Below are positions 30,401-40,310 of a DNA stretch of 64,000 nt, one piece after another. Position 1 is the stretch's first letter. Each line of letters opens with the position of its first letter. Source of the DNA: Erpobdella octoculata (taxonomy: Eukaryota > Annelida > Clitellata > Hirudinida > Erpobdellidae); NCBI GenBank assembly GCA_963978895.1, contig OZ022241.1, positions 14,635,856 through 14,699,855 on the forward strand. Reading direction: 5' to 3'. The notes below the pieces were generated by a model. It made no database searches, had not been told where the DNA came from, and worked only from the letters and a program-made list of their open reading frames with translations. Position numbers and translations under genes: made by a program.

Positions 30401-33335
30401 TGATCTAAAAGAAACACCTGGAGTTTGATAAATCATTTGTTGTTAGTTGCTAAATGATTGAATTTTGAAATATCAGAAAAAACAATTGAAATAATGGAGG
30501 TGTTTAATTTGAATGCCATTTTGCTCAATTTCAATTCGTAACTCAGTTTTTTGTAGCAATTTTCTTATACCCACAACTATGTTTGTCTAAGCTTCTGCGT
30601 CCCGTTATTTTTTTGGAATGATACGATACGATTTCTGAAATTTGCCTCGAATTAAACGATACGATACGAGACGCCTCGAACAATAACGATACGATACGAT
30701 ATCGGGATCTCGACTGAAGTAGAAATTTTGTCTCGAATGAAACGAGATAACATAGAATGATGAACTAAACAAATGAAACTTATTTCAAGTTTTAAACAAA
30801 ATTAAATTTGGTAAATTTTTATAAATTTTGAAATTTTTTAATATTTATATATATTTTTTTCAATGAATTCTTTTAATGTAGTTATTAATATTGTCTGTCG
30901 CGTTAGTTTCGGTACATATATTTTTCTAAATTTATATTCTAAATAAAACGCTACCGCCGATAGTAAGTATTTATTTACTTTATTTAGTACGCATTATGCG
31001 GTAGTTTATCAATTTAATTAAATGATTTTACTTGCCGATGAAAAAAAAAATTAAAATTATTTTTTCAAGTAATTGAAAAGTAGAAAACCTTCTAGCACAC
31101 CAAAAGAACGACATTTTTAGGCAATTCAATAGTGAAAGTGGAAAAACCAATGGAGATAGAAATAGATTGCAGATTACTGAGATTGAGATTACTATATCAC
31201 TAAGATTAAATTAAAATGATATTGTTTCCCGCAGTCTTTGCATCTGGCAAGATTTACTTCTACATCCTTGTCATTGACTTTCTGCGTGACCGTCTCTTCC
31301 TCCAAGTACTCCCAGATTTGACCCCGGTGACGCGGCATGATAATGATGACAAACACGAGAAAGTGCCTCTATGCAAGAATTAAGAAAGTGAAAAAAACCC
31401 AGCGTGTTTATTTATAGGCGATGGCGAATGCGGTTAGCAATAGCAAGAAAGAAGCTGAGAAAGTTTCGAATTCCAGCTGCAGACGATACGGGCTACGGCA
31501 CTGTCGTGCACACTACAGGTGGCACACATAATCACACACAACCAAGAATATCATCGAGATTATAAAGATATATCTTAGATGAGCTACTATTACGGTCAAT
31601 TACGGATATCGAAACACTAAAATAATCATTCCAATTCTATGTAACAAATTTGAAAAAATAAGTTTATGAAACAGACTAAACCAAAACATAAACATAGAAT
31701 GATCATTACTATTACATTACTCATTATTCTCATTAATAATAATAGTCATCGATGTCAGCGAGTACGATTGCCTTGTAGGGCTTGTAGTATCAGTAGTATG
31801 CAGAGCTCGACTAGCAGCCTAAGAGGAGCGTGGCTTTTTTGCTGCCGGTTCCCAGACTAAAAATAGTAAATAATGGGGCTACAGGCTGTCTGGAAAACCG
31901 AATTTAAAGTGGGGATGATAGTAGTTATAAACTTCTGTCAATAGGTAGATTAATTAATCAATGTTGATGAATCAATTGCAAATATTCACAGTTGTGACAA
32001 TCGTTAATTAAATATGTATGATTTTCGTTATTTATTGGAAAATATTTTTTAAAAATCTCGATATTTTTTCGGGATTTTATTCGGGAACGAAATTTTAAGT
32101 ATCGCTAATTATATCGATACGAGACTTCTTCCGCAGGCTGTATCGTTTCAATGGCGATACGGTATCTCCCGTATCGTTTTGAAATCTTGATTGAATTCGA
32201 GATAACGATATCGGGATGCAGATGCTTATGTTTGTCATCTTGTGGTGAATGTGACATTTATTTTTGCTTGTATCTCAGCAACCAAACTACCTGGAAACTT
32301 CTGGCTTTCATTGAATGATTTCCTAGTATTTAAGCTACCCTATATAAAAATATATTAAAATACAATTTATTTTAACAAAATAAAAGCACTGATCTTACTG
32401 CACTAAAAAAGACAAAATAACTAGTTATAAGACTTTGAGCAGACTTGTATTTAATAACTATTCTTTTAAAATGACACAAGAATAAAGAGAAAGTGCAGCT
32501 GAAGATGTTTTTATTTGTTTGCTTCTTAAATGTTTTGTGGTGTCATTTCATTGGAATAGTTATAAAATGCACGTAAATTTTCACAAAAGACCAAGAAAAG
32601 TTATTTTGTCTTGTTTAGTGGAGTAAGAAAAGTTCAGTTTATTTTTTTTCAAATAAGTGTCACTTATAAATCTTTTTATCTCAGAACCTGTCAATCTTTC
32701 CTGAAAAGTTTATTTAATCGCGATGAAAATTGTTTTTATTTTTGCTTAATAAGTTGAATGAATTTATTTTCGCATACAATTTAAAATCACAACTTGGTTT
32801 CTTTATTTGACACATCTTGCACAACTCTGGTTGTGTTGAATAAATTGCATGTTGGTATGGATAGGTTTATTTTAGCTCAGTGAGGAAGATGTTGTAAAAA
32901 TATGTAAAACTTGCAGTGTGAAAAATATGTTTCTCGGTTCCATGGACAGCGAATCCATACTACTGCAAAGCAGGGCTGTTTTTTTTAATCACTGAGATTG
33001 ACATCAATATATAAAGATAATATAAATATATTTTTCAATGGTTATAATTTTTTACAAAACAGCTTCTTCGCATGGAAGATTGCTTAAGAAAATTCCAGAA
33101 ATCTAAAATTCATCCATTCAATGAAAAACTTGCTTCTTACCGTTTGACTGTTGACGTGAGTAAACTCTGTTTTAATATTTATTTAATTCTTTTATTAAGA
33201 TTAAGTATTAATTTTATGTTTTAAAAATCATGAAATTTTTACCATTAGCCATCATCTCATACTAACATTATGATAGAGAAAGCCTTTACCAAGTTTTCAC
33301 AGTGGCAATCCAAAAAGTCTATGAAACGAAGCTGA
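24463..33335 (+). CDS. GTF2H1: TFIIH core subunit p62 (GTF2H1/TFB1 family)
   Basis: Thirteen coding exons: 24463-24616, 24688-24889, 24972-25062, 25214-25270, 25388-25481, 25572-25721, 25914-25993, 26068-26256, 26328-26540, 26614-26704, 27785-27900, 33063-33155 and 33249-33335. All join in frame to 538 residues (human 548). The protein is a structural subunit of TFIIH, used in RNA polymerase II initiation and nucleotide excision repair. Seen in order: an N-terminal PH-like domain ([20 protein letters not shown]), then two BSD-type segments ([28 protein letters not shown]). The C-terminal helical region follows ([18 protein letters not shown]). Intron 3 needs a GC donor. Intron 11 (5.2 kb) contains a Helitron and a hAT element. 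A polyadenylation signal lies at 33362. Confidence 0.95.
27317..27545 (+). repeat. tRNA-derived SINE in p62 intron 10
   Basis: The tRNA-like head (TGGCAGAGCGGTAGAGCGC, then a B-box-like GCAGTTCAAGCC) is followed by a conserved body (ACTCCCTTAGGCAAGGAGTT). The 3' end GGCGCTATATAAATTCATC is followed by (ATT)n. The tail type is common in animal SINEs. It lies on the same strand as the host gene. Confidence 0.75.
28340..29905 (-). mobile_element. Helitron B copy 2 (in p62 intron 11)
   Basis: Complete 1566-bp copy. CTAG at 28340-28343 is preceded by A; the other terminus (reverse complement TCTATATATATAAAAG) ends at 29905 and is followed by T. It is about as long as copy 1 and very similar throughout. 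The flanks here are not TA repeats, so both ends are clear. Confidence 0.9.
30588..32228. mobile_element. hAT-type element, copy 1 (in p62 intron 11)
   Basis: 1641 bp bounded by an 8-bp target duplication TGTTTGTC (30580-30587, 32229-32236). The terminal inverted repeats read TAAGCTTCTGCGTC and TAAGCATCTGCATCCCG. Subterminal ACGATACGAT repeats occur at both ends. The minus strand (about 31200-31340) holds a BED-finger-like exon (IWEYLEEE...[10 protein letters not shown]). No transposase core remains. A sister copy lies at 60814-62294. Confidence 0.8.
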
Positions 33336-33361
33336 TGATTAATTGTACTCTTTTCTGTTTT

Positions 33362-33367
33362 AATAAA
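33362..33367 (+). terminator. Polyadenylation signal of p62
   Basis: AATAAA 27 bp after the stop codon. Confidence 0.7.
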
Positions 33368-33763
33368 TAAATGTAATAATTGATGTTTTTTTATTATTCA
33401 ATAAACCTACAACAACTCCATTTGAGCCCCAAGTTCATGGTGTATATTCGCTTAGGTTTAAAAAATTGATGGCTTTAATAACTTTTAGATGTTTAAACAA
33501 GTATAGGAAAAACGAGTTTTTCAACACAAACTTTGATTTCAAATACACTCGGTTTAGAAATACGAACCAACAAATCAAACAAAAAAATGAACACCTCAAA
33601 CCAGCAACAACTCAAACAAGAATATAGCAAAACTACACAAAAAAACAATTGACTAAAGAACAACCATTCAGTTACAGAGTCAAAAATAAGAACAGAAGTC
33701 GTAATTGGCAAGAGCCACAAACCGCAACATGGTGCAATCAAATGAGAAAGCCACGGCAGAAAC

Positions 33764-33882
33764 GAATTGCGATTTAAAGTTTTTCGATCGCGTTTCCGCT
33801 TCTTTTCCAGTTCCGCGCCGCTCCTTTTATGACCGATTTAAAAAAAATTTCCCAAAAACCTTTCCCCATTAACTCTCAAGGT
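33764..33882 (-). mobile_element. Degraded Helitron A 5' module
   Basis: Resembles the 5' half of family A (TTTTATGACCGATTT..., TTAACTCTCAAGGTTGT; compare 2355-2430). It stops where Helitron B copy 3 begins, suggesting that B inserted into it. Confidence 0.5.
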
Positions 33883-34109
33883 TGTATATATAAAAGAACA
33901 TGTCCTGACTGACTGACTGATAATCAACGCCGATCTCAAACACCTCATCCTAGGAACGTGAAATTTGGAACTTATATTACTTATCCACTAAGAAAGGATT
34001 TTTGAAAATTTTGCTCCTGAAGGGAAGAAACTGGAAAACCGACTTTTTTCTAAAACAATGTATATCTCGAAAACCAAAAATGAGGAGATTTTGAAATTTG
34101 GTATATGGA

Positions 34110-34342
34110 TGTAATGGTTTTCGATTAAGATATAATCTACACAAAGCAACAGATAACTTTATTAACCGATATACGAACGAATACTAATATAAGAATCAGA
34201 ATCAGAACATCAATGCGAACGTGAATATGAATGTCCTTACAGGCAAGCTACGCTTCCTTTTATAGCCTGTTCTCACACTGCATCCATACAACAATGACCG
34301 GAGTCCATGCATGCATCATACATCACACACTACGACATTACA
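34110..34342 (-). repeat. LTR (3' LTR in element orientation)
   Basis: 233 bp, TG...CA, matching 40078-40310 with only a few differences near its left edge. Confidence 0.9.
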
Positions 34343-34409
34343 TCCCTCCCCTTCTTGGAGAACAAAACATCTGCACTAAAACGGAACAAAAATAAAATAG
34401 CAAAAGTTA

Positions 34410-34576
34410 GTTCAAAACAAAATCCGCAAATCGGGCAGGCAATCTGTGTTCACGCTTGGAGTGTCTCGCACTGTTTTGAACTGGCTGTAGGCTGGGCTGG
34501 TCTTCTACAACAGCTTGCGGTATGATAGTGTCGCTAGGTGCGATATCCTCTTCCACCAGGTCTTCAGATAGCTCCT
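34410..34576 (-). pseudogene. Gypsy polyprotein C-terminal end (separated)
   Basis: The minus strand reads an acidic stretch followed by a basic tail (SKREHRLPARFADFVLN) and a stop. Such a tail is typical of the last residues of Gypsy-type pol after integrase. It is cut from the gag-protease ORF by the DNA transposon. Removing that insertion and one TA copy would bring the two parts into the same frame. Confidence 0.65.
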
Positions 34577-34689
34577 TACCCAGTAAACATTGTAACCACT
34601 TTGTAACGTTTCTTAACCGTTCATTTTCGGTTACAAGAAACGCGTTTCTTTTCGGTTGTTTTGCTCATCGGCTGTGCGTTAAAGAAACG

Positions 34690-34835
34690 TTTCCTGAGTA
34701 ACGTTTTAGAAACGTTTCCCGTGTAACGTTTTAGAAACGTTTCCCGTGTAACGTTTTAGAAACGTTTCCCGTGTAACGTTTTAGAAACGTTTCCCGTGTA
34801 ACGTTTTAGAAACGTTTACAATGTAACGCTTTAGA
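34690..34835. repeat. Subterminal 25-28 bp tandem repeats
   Basis: Repeated GTAACGTTTTAGAAACGTTTC units in the left arm of the DNA transposon. Confidence 0.9.
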
Positions 34836-34969
34836 AACCTCCTCTATTATTTGCTCATGCAAATTATTATCACTTCAAATACGTTCATCAATAGACAAAA
34901 CTGAAACAATATTTGCAAATTTATAAAAAATGTTTATTTAAAGAAAGTCTTTTGAGCTCTATATAAATG

Positions 34970-35805
34970 TCATTTCTTCTCCTTGCGGTTCAGCCTCTCA
35001 TGTGCAAACTTTATCCATTTCTTTGTCACAACCTCAATTTCCTTGGCTGACGAATCGTGGAAGCGTCTATTGGTTTGGAGAGTTTCTGAGAAATAGTTTA
35101 AAAAAATAGTTGTTAGATATCTAATATTTTTAAAATGACTTTGCTAATAGTTTAGTTAAGCTAACTAATGATAAGTTCTTTGAAAAAGGTGCTTTCCATT
35201 TTTCTTTTACCACCACTCCCTTTCCAATTGAACTTTTCAGCCAGCCCATCATCCATGGTGTACCGGAGCAGCCTACGACACGCCTCTGCCATTGTGTCTC
35301 CCCCAAGCTTTTGTAAGTCAATCACCTATACAAATGTTTGAATATATGATAGTGATAACCTAATACAAAAATTTTAGATATCTAAGTACATGCTGTAATT
35401 GACTTACCAGAGCATCAAATAATTCTTTAGATTCTAATTTTGAATCCAACTGGTCAAATTGTACCATGGAGTGCATGGGGAAATGAACGTTTTCCGGAAC
35501 TGCCGTATTAACTGCTGTCGTTGGCGGACTGACAAGAAGAGCCAGATTACTTTTAATTTCTTTCAAAACTTCCCATATATTAGTAAACTGTCCAACAACA
35601 TATCTGCTAAATTATCGGCTCTAATTTTATCTAACTGCTCTTCATATTGTAACAAAGTTTCGATCAAAAAATCTAACTGATTATTATAACACAACGAATT
35701 TAACTGATTATTATAACACAATGAGAATGAACTAAACTCGTTAGATGTTAGCAAATGCAGACAAAACACGATAGATTTACTGAAACAACAACGGCGTGAC
35801 CTCAC
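34970..35805 (-). CDS. DUF4806-like protein inside DNA transposon
   Basis: Several minus-strand exons are visible. An N-terminal part lies at 35563-35805. A piece at 35407-35566 contains FPMHSMVQFDQLDSKLESKE. A piece at about 35137-35325 contains LGGDTMAEACRRLLRYTMDD. A last piece at about 34970-35091 ends WIKFAHERLNRKEKK and stop. This order, a 'phenylalanine-proline...' start, a helical 'GG..AR.ILR..M.D.LA..F.W.G' middle and a basic 'W...A..R' tail, matches DUF4806, a domain of unknown function found in many invertebrate repeat-borne genes. Exon joins are approximate; the exon 4 acceptor TTTCTCAG at about 35092-35099 is clear. Whether it helps transposition is unknown. Confidence 0.5.
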
Positions 35806-35984
35806 AACAAACAGATTTTTCGCGCACTTTCAGACTATATATAAGTTGTTCGTAATTGGTATGGAGGCGGAGCTTACCAACTTGCCAGCCAATGTCAAAG
35901 AGCCTCAACTTTGGCTTATTTACATTACCTCATTCTTTTAACAAAAAGATTATGTTTCTTGTCAAGATTTAGCAAGAATGAACA

Positions 35985-36660
35985 TTAGGAACAAGAAACA
36001 AACAATATTAGTTCTGTGAAAGGCATTAAACAAGAGCCAGATTTAGCTCCTTGCTTTCTTTCCAAAGTGTTATACCGGCAGAAATTACACCTCCTGGTAA
36101 AGGGTTCGAAGTTAAAACTCAAACAGTTTATGAAAAAACTGCTGATGGGGAAGAGTGAAAGGTGTCTATGACTACCCACGGGTTGGTAGACACTTGTGAC
36201 ATCAAGCAATTCGCTGGTCAAGCAAGAAGAATGTCTCACCTGAGAATATGGCCATTTAGATTATGTCAGTGTGAATGAAAGTGAAATGTTTACAAATGAG
36301 TATGACCACGTAATGATAAATCATGGTCATATTCTTCGCAAGAGGAAACATGATTTTGTACTCCCTTCAATGCAACGTCACTCTGCTAGTTTTGCTTGTA
36401 ACTTTATTATTAGAGTGCTCTTCTATGACTCTTACTAACCTAACTTCTTTCAACTCTATTAGCTGATTCAATAACGTTATTCTATTATTATTGTCTAAAA
36501 TTAACTATTGCCAGTCATTATAATTAGCGGAATATTGAATGTTCGTTATAGACTAGACAGACTTTCTTTTAATTTCTTGTTTTTTTGCTTATTTTTTATG
36601 ATTTCCTGCGTTCTGTCAGGTCTTTTCTTAAAACACGAATAAATAAATAAAATAAAAATT
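35985..36660. other. Unassigned DNA inside the DNA transposon
   Basis: A short plus reading near 36065-36150 (VIPAEITPPGKGFEVKTQTV) looks protein-like but is quickly closed by stops. A tail of the AATAAATAAATAAAAT type at 36640-36658 resembles a LINE 3' end. No larger domain is recognised. Confidence 0.3.
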
Positions 36661-37099
36661 CACAAACAGCGCAGGGGTAGTAGTGCAGCAGGAAGCAGAG
36701 GTTTCAAATGGTTTAAAAATCTAATGTTTCGAATTGATTGGTGATTTTTAACCAGTATAGTTTGTTTTGTACCTTCAAATTATTTCTAACACAAGAGCTG
36801 TAGAAGCGAGTCGTTAATTAACTTTTGATTAGCATCTTATCTCATCCCAGGCGACTCGTTCGACGCTTTCAGTGAACCGATGGGATAGAACAAAATCTAG
36901 GAAAATATAATACGCCACAATGCAAATACCATTTATTAAGCGTCTTTATTAAATGCTTTTTAGCAATTGAGTTTTATAAATAAACAAACACTTTACTTTT
37001 TCTATAAAATTATATATGCTATAAAAGATTTTTATATTATCCGTAATAATAAAACCATAGATATCTATGAATAAAACAAATCGTTACATTTTGGCTGCA

Positions 37100-37560
37100 T
37101 TAGAAACGTTGTAGTAACTTCTTTTTAGTCGCAAATTACATGTTACTTTTACGTTACATTGGAAACGTTGCAGAAACGTTTCTTTTTAGTCGCAAATTAC
37201 ATGTTACTTTTTCGTTACATTGGAAACGTTACAGAAACGTTTCTTTTTAGTCGCAAATTACACGTTACTTTTCCGTTACATTGGAAACGTTACAGAAACG
37301 TTTCTTTTTAGTCGCAAATTACACGTTACTTTTCCGTTACATTGGAAACGTTACAGAAACGTTTCTTTTTAGTCGCAAATTACATGTTACTTTTAGTTAC
37401 ATTGGAAACGTTACAGAAACGTTTCTTTTTAGTCGCAAATTACATGTTACTTTTTCGTTACGTTGGAAACGTTGCAGAAACGTTTCTTTTTAGTCGCAAA
37501 TTACACGTTACTTTTTCGTTACATTGGAAACGTTGCAGAAACGTTTCTTTTTAGTTGCTT
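37100..37560. repeat. 61-62 bp tandem repeats, right arm
   Basis: About eight copies. The 61-bp period shifts frame each time, which produces the overlapping repetitive ORFs at 37281-37554; these are not genes. Confidence 0.95.
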
Positions 37561-37635
37561 TGGGCCAGGTAACCTTTTCATAACCAGGTAACTGAAAAGT
37601 AACGGACAAGAAACGTTACAAAATGGTTACCATGT

Positions 37636-39948
37636 TTACTGGGTAGTCTGTGCACAGTTCGATAATCGCTTATCCAGATGCTTGAAGAATGACGAGTTGC
37701 GGGTAACTGATTGTCTGTCCGTGTTGCGTTCCGCAGTGATCATGGAATGATTTTTCGACGTGACTGTCAACCTTTCTGTTGTTTTTTTGTGATTTTCATT
37801 TAATGTTAGATATTTCTTTTCTAATTTCTCGTATATGGCTTTGAACAAATCCAGTTGGTGTTGAATGTTTTTGTTTTCCTCCCACGATTGTTGGAGGTCG
37901 TAATTGGAATGTTCGTTCATATCTTTGTACATATTGATGAGCTTATTCTTTTCATTGATTTCTCTTTGAAAGTTTTTAGTTCTGATTTCGAGTTTGCATT
38001 CCAAACTTTTGTTTATTTCCTGAAGTTCCAAGAACGAATCGCCCTTTGTTTCGTTATTTTCTAATGCCAAACTGAATCGTGCCTTTGACTCCAGCGTGTC
38101 ATCGCTTTTGTCTTCTTTAACTTCTCGAACCGCATCATCATCTTTTTCATTGTCGTGCGAAATTGTCGTAGATGTTGTTGATCGAGTATTTATGTTATCA
38201 TCTTTGCTGGTTGTTTTACTCTGGAGTTGGTTTTTAGTTTCATCAAGTTGTTGCTGTAATTTGTTATTTTTGTCTTCATATTGTAAAAACAAGGCGTACA
38301 GTTTTTTTATGTTAGCAGATTCGTTTTCAACGTGAGTTTTTGCAATTCGTAACTGTTGCAAAGCTTCATCTCTTTCTTTCTTGAGTTTTTCTATTATAAC
38401 ATCTTTTTCATCTGGTTTCCACGGAGTAGCTCCTTCGGTCTTTTCAATGATCTCAAGTTCTTCGTCGTGCTTGAGCTGATCCTCTAGCTGTTGACGAACA
38501 TGGAATGGTACACGACGATGAGGCTGTGCGACTGGTTGTACGGTGTCGTCGATGTGCAGTTTGACTTGAAAGTCTTTCAGTTTACCAACACCACCGAATA
38601 GATCAGCGTATTCTGTCACGAGCTCATGGACAATTTGATCGCTAGGTGTCGTACGTTCACTGATCGGTTTTACGACATGGAGTAGATGTAACGCTTGAGA
38701 TGCCTCCCAGCTTAGCAGAGACCCTTCATTGCCATTGATTACGTAGAACAGCGTATCGTACGATCGGTCCTTGTACCGAACATTAGCACAAAATGTTCCT
38801 AATACCTTGAGGGGATTTTGTGCACAGTAGGCAAACACTTGTTTATTGTTTACGTGTAATTGCGGCGTAGGTTTAATCCTGTTAAAATCGCGCTGGCTCA
38901 TTACGCTTACACTTGCCCCTGAGTCTGCGATGACTTCAATGACGGTGTCGTTTATATTAACTTGAAAATGTGGTAAACTATTTCTGACACTTAGTCGGTT
39001 CGAATAAACATTCAGAGCATAAACATGCCGATCCTGTTCAGGCGAATGTTTACAGATGTCCGATGAATGTTTACAGATGTTTACGTCGGCATCGACGTGA
39101 CGAATGCGATGATGGTTGTTATATCGTGTGTTCGGCGGTCTACTTTGTGATCCACGATGCGATCTGTGTTGTGAGTCGTTGTTGCCGTGTCGTGATGTGC
39201 CGTCTTTTGAGCGACATTGTGACGCAAAATGATGCAATTTCTGGCATGAATTGCAAGATTTACCATGCGCCGGACACGATGCTTTTCCATTTTGGTGTGG
39301 CCATGGACCACCACAATTCCGACACCTCACGTCGTCTGTTTTATTCTTTGAGTTGTTCGCATGGTTCAGTTTTTGTTTTAAATCGATTTTGTTCACCTGC
39401 TGCTCGTTCTCAATGTGTTTTGCATACATGTCGGACAGCTCCAAACTTCGACCGATGTCTAGCAGTTTTGCAAGAGTCATATCTGGTTCGCACAAAGCTT
39501 TGCGGCGTAACGTGTTTGACGAACAACTTTGAATAATTTGGGTTTTGATCTCGCGATCGACGTTTTCAAAAGCACATGTTGTTGAGAGCTGTTTGAGACG
39601 CGTGTAGTAAGCTGGTAGTGATTCGCCAGTGAGCTGCTTTGATTGACGAAACGTGTATATCTGAAACTCTGTGTTCTGCCTTGGTGTAAAATACCTGTTG
39701 AGAGCTGTGACGGCTTTTTCAAAGTGACTCTCTTCATCGGCGGCTTCGGCGTCTGGCAGAGTATCAAAAATTTCGTTGATTTCCTCCCCGGCGTAGTGGA
39801 GCAGAAGAGCTTTTTGTCTTCTATCGTCGACGATGTTGACGGCTACTAGCAGGTTGCGAAATCTAGAAATCCACTTCGTCCATCGAATTCCTGCAGACTC
39901 TTCCGAACTGACAGCGAATGATGGAAACGATGGTAAAGCTTCAGCCAT
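37636..39948 (-). CDS. Gag-protease ORF fused to a coiled-coil segment
   Basis: 770 codons, one uninterrupted ORF starting 130 bp from the 5' LTR. Residues 1-200 are a gag capsid-like region (HYAGEEINEIFDTLPD; YFTPRQNTEFQIYTFRQ). At 209-245 is a Cys/His zinc-knuckle region (CRNCGG...CNSCQKLHHFASQC), for RNA binding. At 336-420 is an aspartic protease with active site ADSGASVSVM (341-350). Residues 447-510 are the lead-in to reverse transcriptase (YADLFGGVGKLKDF, ending EGATPW). From about 511 the sequence changes to Lys/Glu/Gln/Asn-rich heptad-like coiled coil to residue 766, with no similarity to polymerase. The stop codon is supplied by the inserted transposon's end. Origin of the coiled coil is unknown; a captured host gene is my inference. 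Confidence 0.8.
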   Translation of the reverse strand: MAEALPSFPSFAVSSEESAGIRWTKWISRFRNLLVAVNIVDDRRQKALLLHYAGEEINEIFDTLPDAEAADEESHFEKAVTALNRYFTPRQNTEFQIYTFRQSKQLTGESLPAYYTRLKQLSTTCAFENVDREIKTQIIQSCSSNTLRRKALCEPDMTLAKLLDIGRSLELSDMYAKHIENEQQVNKIDLKQKLNHANNSKNKTDDVRCRNCGGPWPHQNGKASCPAHGKSCNSCQKLHHFASQCRSKDGTSRHGNNDSQHRSHRGSQSRPPNTRYNNHHRIRHVDADVNICKHSSDICKHSPEQDRHVYALNVYSNRLSVRNSLPHFQVNINDTVIEVIADSGASVSVMSQRDFNRIKPTPQLHVNNKQVFAYCAQNPLKVLGTFCANVRYKDRSYDTLFYVINGNEGSLLSWEASQALHLLHVVKPISERTTPSDQIVHELVTEYADLFGGVGKLKDFQVKLHIDDTVQPVAQPHRRVPFHVRQQLEDQLKHDEELEIIEKTEGATPWKPDEKDVIIEKLKKERDEALQQLRIAKTHVENESANIKKLYALFLQYEDKNNKLQQQLDETKNQLQSKTTSKDDNINTRSTTSTTISHDNEKDDDAVREVKEDKSDDTLESKARFSLALENNETKGDSFLELQEINKSLECKLEIRTKNFQREINEKNKLINMYKDMNEHSNYDLQQSWEENKNIQHQLDLFKAIYEKLEKKYLTLNENHKKTTERLTVTSKNHSMITAERNTDRQSVTRNSSFFKHLDKRLSNCAQTTQ

Positions 39949-40077
39949 AGTTGATTAGTTGATATTGCGAACTAAACTGTTTAAGCGATGAAAACGATAA
40001 TAGATTCTTCGGAGTTTATCGACAGAAAAAATTATCAAACTGTTCGCGAAAGTTCGTTTACGAATCCTCGTCGCCAA

Positions 40078-40310
40078 TGTAATGTTTTTAGACTACGATA
40101 TAATCTACACAAAGCAACAGATAACTTTATTAACCGATATACGAACGAATACTAATATAAGAATCAGAATCAGAACATCAATGCGAACGTGAATATGAAT
40201 GTCCTTACAGGCAAGCTACGCTTCCTTTTATAGCCTGTTCTCACTCTGCATCCATACAACAATGACCGGAGTCCATGCATGCATCATACATCACACACTA
40301 CGACATTACA
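40078..40310 (-). repeat. LTR (5' LTR in element orientation)
   Basis: 233 bp, followed on its right by the ATGGA target duplication (40311-40315). Confidence 0.9.

Larger units (their letters stand above)
34579..37643. mobile_element. DNA transposon with long repeat-built ends, TA target
   Basis: Element of 3065 bp with terminal inverted repeats beginning CCCAGTAAACAT (34579; the reverse complement at 37643 is similar over about 37 bp). It is flanked by TA on both sides (34577-34578, 37644-37645). The left subterminal region has about six units of 25-28 bp (CGTGTAACGTTTTAGAAACG, 34690-34835). The right has about eight units of 61-62 bp (37100-37560) with a CAGAAACGTTTCTTTTTAG core. The only gene-like content is a DUF4806-like gene. 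No DDE transposase was recognised, so the superfamily is open. Confidence 0.75.
34110..40310 (-). mobile_element. Ty3/Gypsy-type LTR retrotransposon with captured sequence
   Basis: Two LTRs of 233 bp (34110-34342 and 40078-40310), nearly identical, start TG and end CA, and are flanked by a 5-bp duplication ATGGA (34105-34109, 40311-40315). It is oriented on the minus strand. Next to the 5' LTR is a primer-site-like TGGCGACGAGGAT (about 40064-40076), and a purine-rich tract (read on the minus strand) lies beside the 3' LTR at 34343-34360. The gag-protease ORF starts at 39948. Reverse transcriptase, RNase H and integrase are absent, so it is non-autonomous. The last pol codons survive at about 34410-34576. 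A DNA transposon (34579-37643) interrupts it. The close LTR match suggests a fairly recent insertion. Confidence 0.9.

Noticed and set aside
37281..37554. Repetitive ORFs METLQKRFFLVANY...
   Set aside because: Product of a 61-bp tandem repeat read in rotating frames.
34690..37560. Regular repeats resembling a CRISPR or satellite array
   Set aside because: Units are contiguous with no spacers and lie in both arms of a transposon with inverted ends.
39063..39536. 157-codon plus-strand ORF
   Set aside because: Antisense shadow of the gag-protease ORF.
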